DNA of 64,000 nt from Rhynochetos jubatus. Its lineage: Eukaryota; Chordata; Aves; Eurypygiformes; Rhynochetidae. The notes under the pieces were generated by a model that worked only from the letters and a program-made list of their open reading frames with translations, had not been told where the DNA came from and made no database searches. Location of the stretch: contig CM050657.1 in NCBI GenBank assembly GCA_027574665.1, positions 19,951,700 to 20,015,699 on the forward strand, in the 5' to 3' direction. Shown in pieces: positions 58,911-64,000 of the stretch. The position numbers and the translations under genes are program-made. Position 1 is the stretch's first letter, and every line of letters starts with the position of its first letter.

Positions 58911-61900
58911 ATTCTATAAAAGCAGGTGAAAATGGGGAGGGGGGGAGCCACCAGGCACCCCCAACGCGGCCAGCCCTGTGTACACAGCGAACAAAGCCCA
59001 CCTGGCTGCTCATCAGCAGAGCGGTTGGATGCACTTTAATCCTTGGCTTCACACCTTTGGTACGCTGGGATTTCCTCCGGGCTGGCAGGGCTTACGGATG
59101 GAGGGGCCCTTGGAATCACTGGAAAGCTGCTTCACCAGTCACCACTGAACTCGCTCTGACGACACCACATCGCTGCAACATCTGCAACAACACCTACGGC
59201 GTTTCTGGCTGATGAGGGCTGGGCGAGGAGCGATCTGGCACCATTGATGTTATTTTGCGTGCCGGTTTTGCCCCTGATGTTAATCTCAGGGGGTCGCATC
59301 TGCAGCCAGGAGCCATCCTCTGCGTTTGCACAGCAGCTACCACATGTTTTGGGACCCGTGGTGCTGTCTACTGCAAAAATAACGAATTGCTGACAGTTTA
59401 AGTAGCAGGGTTTAGAATAACTGTATAAATGGCAGTGCCTGGGCTCTTAACTCTGTGATCACAAAGACAATAATGGTTATAGTTATTTTTTAAAACCTAG
59501 AGAAAAACACTTGACCTTCCTATTATTAAAGAATTCAGGTACAGATGAAGGAATCGTAAAACCAAAACAGGGCACGACCTCGATTTTTACATTCGGCAGA
59601 ACATGTCGTAATAAGGATCGTTTTACTGTTACCAGTTTGCCGCACGCTCAGGCAGAAGGCTTTCCCCTCAAACGAAGGGGTACCAAAAAGAAGCCTTAAT
59701 TTTGTCAAGGGATGTAAACCTTTATCATCCTGTTTGTGCTTCTTGTGCCCCTGCTCACTCTGCTGGGCTAACCCTGGGATAGGCACGACTTGGCAACAAC
59801 CAAACATCAGTGTGTTATCAACATTCTTCTCATGTTAAATCCAAAACACAGCACTGTACCAGTTACTAAGAAGAAAAATCAACTCTAACCCATCCGAAAA
59901 CCTATTGAAGTGGAAACTTACAGCTTGAGGCCCAAGGCTTTAGCAAATCTAGCTGCTCACGCCAAGTGACAAACAGCTTTATGAAAAAGTGAACATGTTT
60001 GCGAAGAATACTCTAACACTTTGTGCTTATTTATTAAGCAGATAAAAGGTTTGCTTAAAAGCCACAGTAATATAGCAGAATAAATCAAGATTTCTGATCC
60101 TAACAACTTTTGGAGCTGATCCGGAAAGACACGGGCTGTGGCACAATTGTCCCAACATCCTGGACATTCCCATCTTCTCCACCCTCTAGGAGTTCAGGAT
60201 CTGATTAAAACCAAAATTCTCTTCAAATACCAGTGAAATGTACTACATCGTATTTGCATATTCAATGTTACTCGAGAACGTGCAAGATTTCTAAGAGCAT
60301 TGCTGGACTGATCTACAGCTGTGCAGAAGGAGACGTCTGTAGGCAGGTATTACATCGTTTATTAGCCCTACTGATGTCATGGAAGCTGAGGAATTCGGTG
60401 CCACTGCTTAATTTGGGTTTTTAAAAGTTCTGCTGCATTTTCCATTTCAGGTTGCATATTCTGGTAACTATTGTGCTGTAAGGGCAGTGTTGCTATAGAG
60501 CTGCAATAATCAGGCAACGTAAGACAAAGTTTGTAGGTAGAGGATTGTCTAAAAAAAGATGCTAACTCTGCCTACAACTTCTATTGTAGATGTGAAAAGC
60601 AGTTCCAAAGATACTGTGCAACTAAAACCCGAGTTACAGACCCTTGCAAGGTGTAAGAAATTGCACTAACAAAGCACGGGAGAATCATACCTTTATTAAC
60701 TCCTCTGGATTTTCAAGGAGTGCTGAGGCGCTTTGGAAGCACATAAAATTAACATTTAAGGTCACCTTAAAATGCAATTCACAGGTAGCACCTTCATCGC
60801 TTGGTTTCAACACCTTAGGTTTAACACCGAGGCAACCTGTACAGAACTTTTGTCTGTAAGTCAGCTCTAAGGAAGAACAGTTGTTATTTAAAAAACCAGA
60901 TTTTTACTTTAGGAGTAAACAGTGACTATGCAAGTTTCATTTTTAGTTAAAATAATAAAATGAAGGCTATAGAACAACATAGTGGAAACCAAGCAGGGAG
61001 GAGGTAGAGAAATGGGGACCAAAGCTGAGCCTGGGATGAAGAGAGTGGTGGGGGAAGGTGTTTTAACATTTGGTTTTAGTACTTTTTATTCTGATTTGAT
61101 CAGTGATATATTAATTTTTTACCCCAAGCTGAGTCTGTTTTGCCCATGATAGTAATTGCTGAGTGATCTTCCTCACCTCCACTCCTGAGTTTTTGTTATG
61201 CTTTCTCACCCCTGCCCAGCTGAGGAGGGCAGTGACAGAGCAGCTTTGGTGGGCACCCACCCTCCAGCCAGGGTCAGCCACCCACAGCTCAGTACCTCCT
61301 CCCCTCCCACACTAGGAAGAGGGGCAAGTGAGGCAAACTAATCCACATTCCTAAGTGCAAATAAATACCCTATTACAGATCCTATCATAAGCAGAAGTTG
61401 GTAGATTTCAGTATGCACTGCATCCCACAGGACAGGTTACTTTTGGTTCTGTACAAAACACTACCGCTAATGAAGAACCTGAGCTGTGACTTGGTTTCTG
61501 CCTCAAATCATGGCCAAAATTCAGCTGTTCAGCTAGATGCTTCACCACCAAACGCGAGAACCATATAAGCCCAGCCACTTTGTTTAAGCTTCAAAGTCAA
61601 ATGCGGATGCAACAGATTTCTGGTTCTATTTCTGCCTGAAAAAGACCACCTCCCACAAAAGCCAGACCCGGAGGTTGATGCTTCTCTGCCTTTAATCACT
61701 GGCAATTAAATACATAGTGGTAAGATCACACATTTCAAGAATGTGGTTCAGATCCCTTTATCATAAACAGAGACGAAAAAAAAAAAAGTCTTAAATCCCA
61801 ACAGGCTGAGCTCTTCTCCAAAAGGTGCAAGATATGGCAAAATTCTCTTATTCTGAAAGCAGCTCCAATCCCTGACTCCCTCTTTCCAGGAAAACACCCT

Positions 61901-62820
61901 TAATCTATAGGCAATTTCAGATACCTTTCTTGCTCGAACTGCTTATGCTGTCCATCACCAAGTGAGGATGCATGCTTAACAGTTAAGGAATAAAGTATAC
62001 ATAGATTCTACAAGCTAATAATTTCTTTTATAGAGCGTCTTAACATAAACAATTGCTCAGACTGAGCCGAGAGCAGCTGGCCACCAAACTGAGCAGAAAC
62101 AAGAAGCGTGCGTGGGGGGAGGTTAAGTATTTAAGATATGCAACCATCTGTAGCGTTCGCCTAGGACTGCCGATACGTACTTGTAAAAACAAGCCAGATT
62201 GCAAGAGGAAATCTCTTAAAATATAGATGCACAGATATTGGAATACAGCTGTATTAAAATAGAGCATCTGTAGCGGCCTGTGAGGTAAGTGCCCTTTCCC
62301 TCCGTGGCAGAAATCTGAGAGAATGCAGAGGGGGAGCTGAAGAAACAAAGAAAGAAATCATGCAGAAGTAAGTGCAGCAGAGGAGAGTGGGGCTCTAAGC
62401 TCCAAATGCACTGCTCCTGCAGCTTAGAAGTTCCAGCTGGAAGAGGTCCTTGGTCAAGCAAGCTAGAATTGCATTTTACTGGAAGCTTTCCCTACCTGTG
62501 CGGCCGACTGAAGCCTCACTGCTCACTTCTGTCTCGTCACTGGTGGTGGAAGGAAAGAGAGGAGCTACAGGGATGCTTTTCTCCATAGGGCACGATGAAC
62601 CTAAGGCCTGCGAAGCATGTTAGAGAGGGGTCTCCACTCTAAGACATGTCTGGGGAACCCAGGCTGAGGGAGGTATGTCTCAGGATGCTGTGGTCTATCT
62701 TCTAGGAGAAACTGGAAGCTCAGAACAATGCTGCTGTGAGACTTGGATAGGCACGAGTCAGACGACAAGCCCAAGCAAAGCCCAGCATTTCACAGTATTT
62801 GTTTTAGAGGTTAACACACA
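58911..62820. other. Intergenic region between SKIL and the next - strand gene
   Basis: No coding exon, RNA gene or repeat was recognised. Composition falls from GC-rich near the island to AT-rich. Any distal SKIL regulatory sequence would lie here, but none can be called. Confidence 0.55.
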
Positions 62821-64000
62821 GAGACCCAATATAAATGTTTTATTTTAAAGTAAAAAGTGTGCACAAATAAAGGGAATGATTACACGACAACGTTCAAGAC
62901 CATATTCCGTATGAAACAGGAAAACAGTAGTGACAATATTCACTAGCAGAGCACCCATAAGAATCCAACTCGCATACAAAAAGGAGGTTACTCCACATAA
63001 ATACATCATGCTTCTGATGCAGGCAGTTTCTCCAAAAGACAAAGCCTACTGCACTGGACTGTTTACACCCAACATCCCTTCTGAATATTTGTGACAGTTG
63101 CTATATGCTTGACAACAAAAAATAGCTGTTAATATCATGGCACTTTGGAGAAAATTAAACTTTAAAAATGGATTTACAGTCCTTTAAGATGTTGGTCACT
63201 TAGTAACATTCTTAATGGTTAGATAAGTAAATAGAAAAAGTTTCTTTCTGTGAAGTTATCTACAAAAAACCCCCCATTTTGCTTTACGCACAACAGATAG
63301 TGTTTTACTCTGTTACTCCTCTGTGATGAACAGCAGAAATGCCCTTCCTTACATAAAGCCTTTTTACTTACTAGCCCATATGAAATTAAGCCACTGCAGA
63401 GACAAGGCTTTTCTTGTTCGTTTTAAATAACTTCCAAGCTAGTATCAGCTAAGTCCTGGTATCTAAACTAGTCATGCGGGTGTAGAAATCACAGGCTAAA
63501 CAATCACAATTTTCAAACTACATGTAAGCAGTTCACTTGACATGAACGAAACGTGCTGAAGCTATTAGCTGCTCTTCACAAGGAGGTTTACTCCGATACT
63601 TTACATTTGAAAATACACAACTTTAAGGGAACCTGATTTTTAACAGTGCGGAGGTACAACACTTCCCTGAAACCGAGGCCCCTCTAATCGCTTCCCAGTT
63701 TGGAAAACTCAGATAATCCTCAAGAGTTTCCTATTCACGTTGCAAAGAAAACTATGAACTAAACACCACACCATGACGCTACTGTGTCTCTGTGCAATCT
63801 CTCTCCTTGAAGCTAACATGTAAGTGAAAAAACATAGACTGGAAGATTTGTGCTATCAATTTACAGTGTCACCATACAAGGATTTTCAAGGAGAGACCAA
63901 GCAGAAGTCTTTATTAAAAGCTTCCAATAAGGTTTGCTAACTTGTGCTTACAGATCCTTAGATCTGCTTTCAGTAACACTTGACTTCCCTACAGCTCTTC
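62820..64000 (-). other. PRKCI: Probable 3' UTR of the neighbouring gene (PRKCI by synteny), partial
   Basis: On the - strand this AT-rich, repeat-free sequence ends in acttttt-actttaaaataaaacatttatat, with a canonical AATAAA at 62844-62839, typical of a vertebrate transcript end. A second AATAAA lies at 63915-63910. In vertebrates the gene next to SKIL in this order and orientation is PRKCI (atypical protein kinase C iota). No coding exon is in the window, so the gene name rests on synteny alone. Confidence 0.45.
62839..62844 (-). terminator. Candidate poly(A) signal of the right-edge gene
   Basis: Canonical AATAAA on the - strand within ttaaaataaaacattt, after more than 1 kb of AT-rich sequence. 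Confidence 0.45.

Noticed and set aside
62845..63042. 65-codon hydrophobic - strand frame near the right edge
   Set aside because: It lies just upstream of a poly(A) signal in AT-rich sequence that reads as a 3' UTR, with no splice sites and no recognised similarity.

Overview
This window is ordinary single-copy vertebrate chromosomal DNA, almost certainly from a bird. Three multi-exon genes can be rebuilt exon by exon with GT/AG splice sites. The only common interspersed repeats are 3' ends of CR1 LINEs, the dominant avian retroposon. One solo LTR of an avian endogenous-retrovirus type is present, and overall repeat load is low. The gene order SLC7A14 - CLDN11 - SKIL matches the conserved block that in human lies at 3q26.2 next to PRKCI. 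The LTR type points to a neoavian rather than a chicken-like genome, but that is inference.

Layout. (1) 1-about 20,000, + strand: SLC7A14, a lysosomal CAT-family transporter homologue. Seven coding exons between 1548 and 16182 total 2313 nt (770 aa), followed by a 3' UTR of about 3.8 kb. The first non-coding exon lies left of the window. (2) About 20,000-23,000: a short convergent intergenic gap with one CR1 fragment. (3) About 23,000-34,350, - strand: CLDN11, three coding exons totalling 624 nt (207 aa), the tight-junction claudin of CNS myelin, testis and inner ear. (4) About 34,400-38,250: intergenic, with one CR1 and an unexplained exon-like unit at 37006-37225. (5) About 38,250-58,300, - strand: SKIL (SnoN), six coding exons totalling 2073 nt (690 aa), a 3' UTR of about 4.9 kb, and a non-coding first exon placed in a strong CpG island at 57,300-58,660. 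(6) About 58,740-62,820: intergenic. (7) About 62,820-64,000: AT-rich sequence ending in a - strand poly(A) signal, best explained by synteny as the 3' UTR of PRKCI, whose coding exons lie beyond the right edge.

The genes are not an operon and share no pathway. SLC7A14 and CLDN11 converge tail to tail, while CLDN11, SKIL and the presumed PRKCI run head to tail on the - strand. SKIL encodes a nuclear repressor of TGF-beta/SMAD signalling, CLDN11 a four-pass junction protein, and SLC7A14 a multi-pass membrane protein. All three reading frames are intact, with total lengths within a few residues of the human proteins.

I found no previously undescribed system here. The items most worth a second look are the exon-like unit at 37006-37225 with a 65-codon open frame I do not recognise, the solo LTR antisense in the first coding intron of SKIL, the sequence motifs in the SKIL CpG island, and the inverted arrangement of near-identical CR1 tails around CLDN11 and SKIL.
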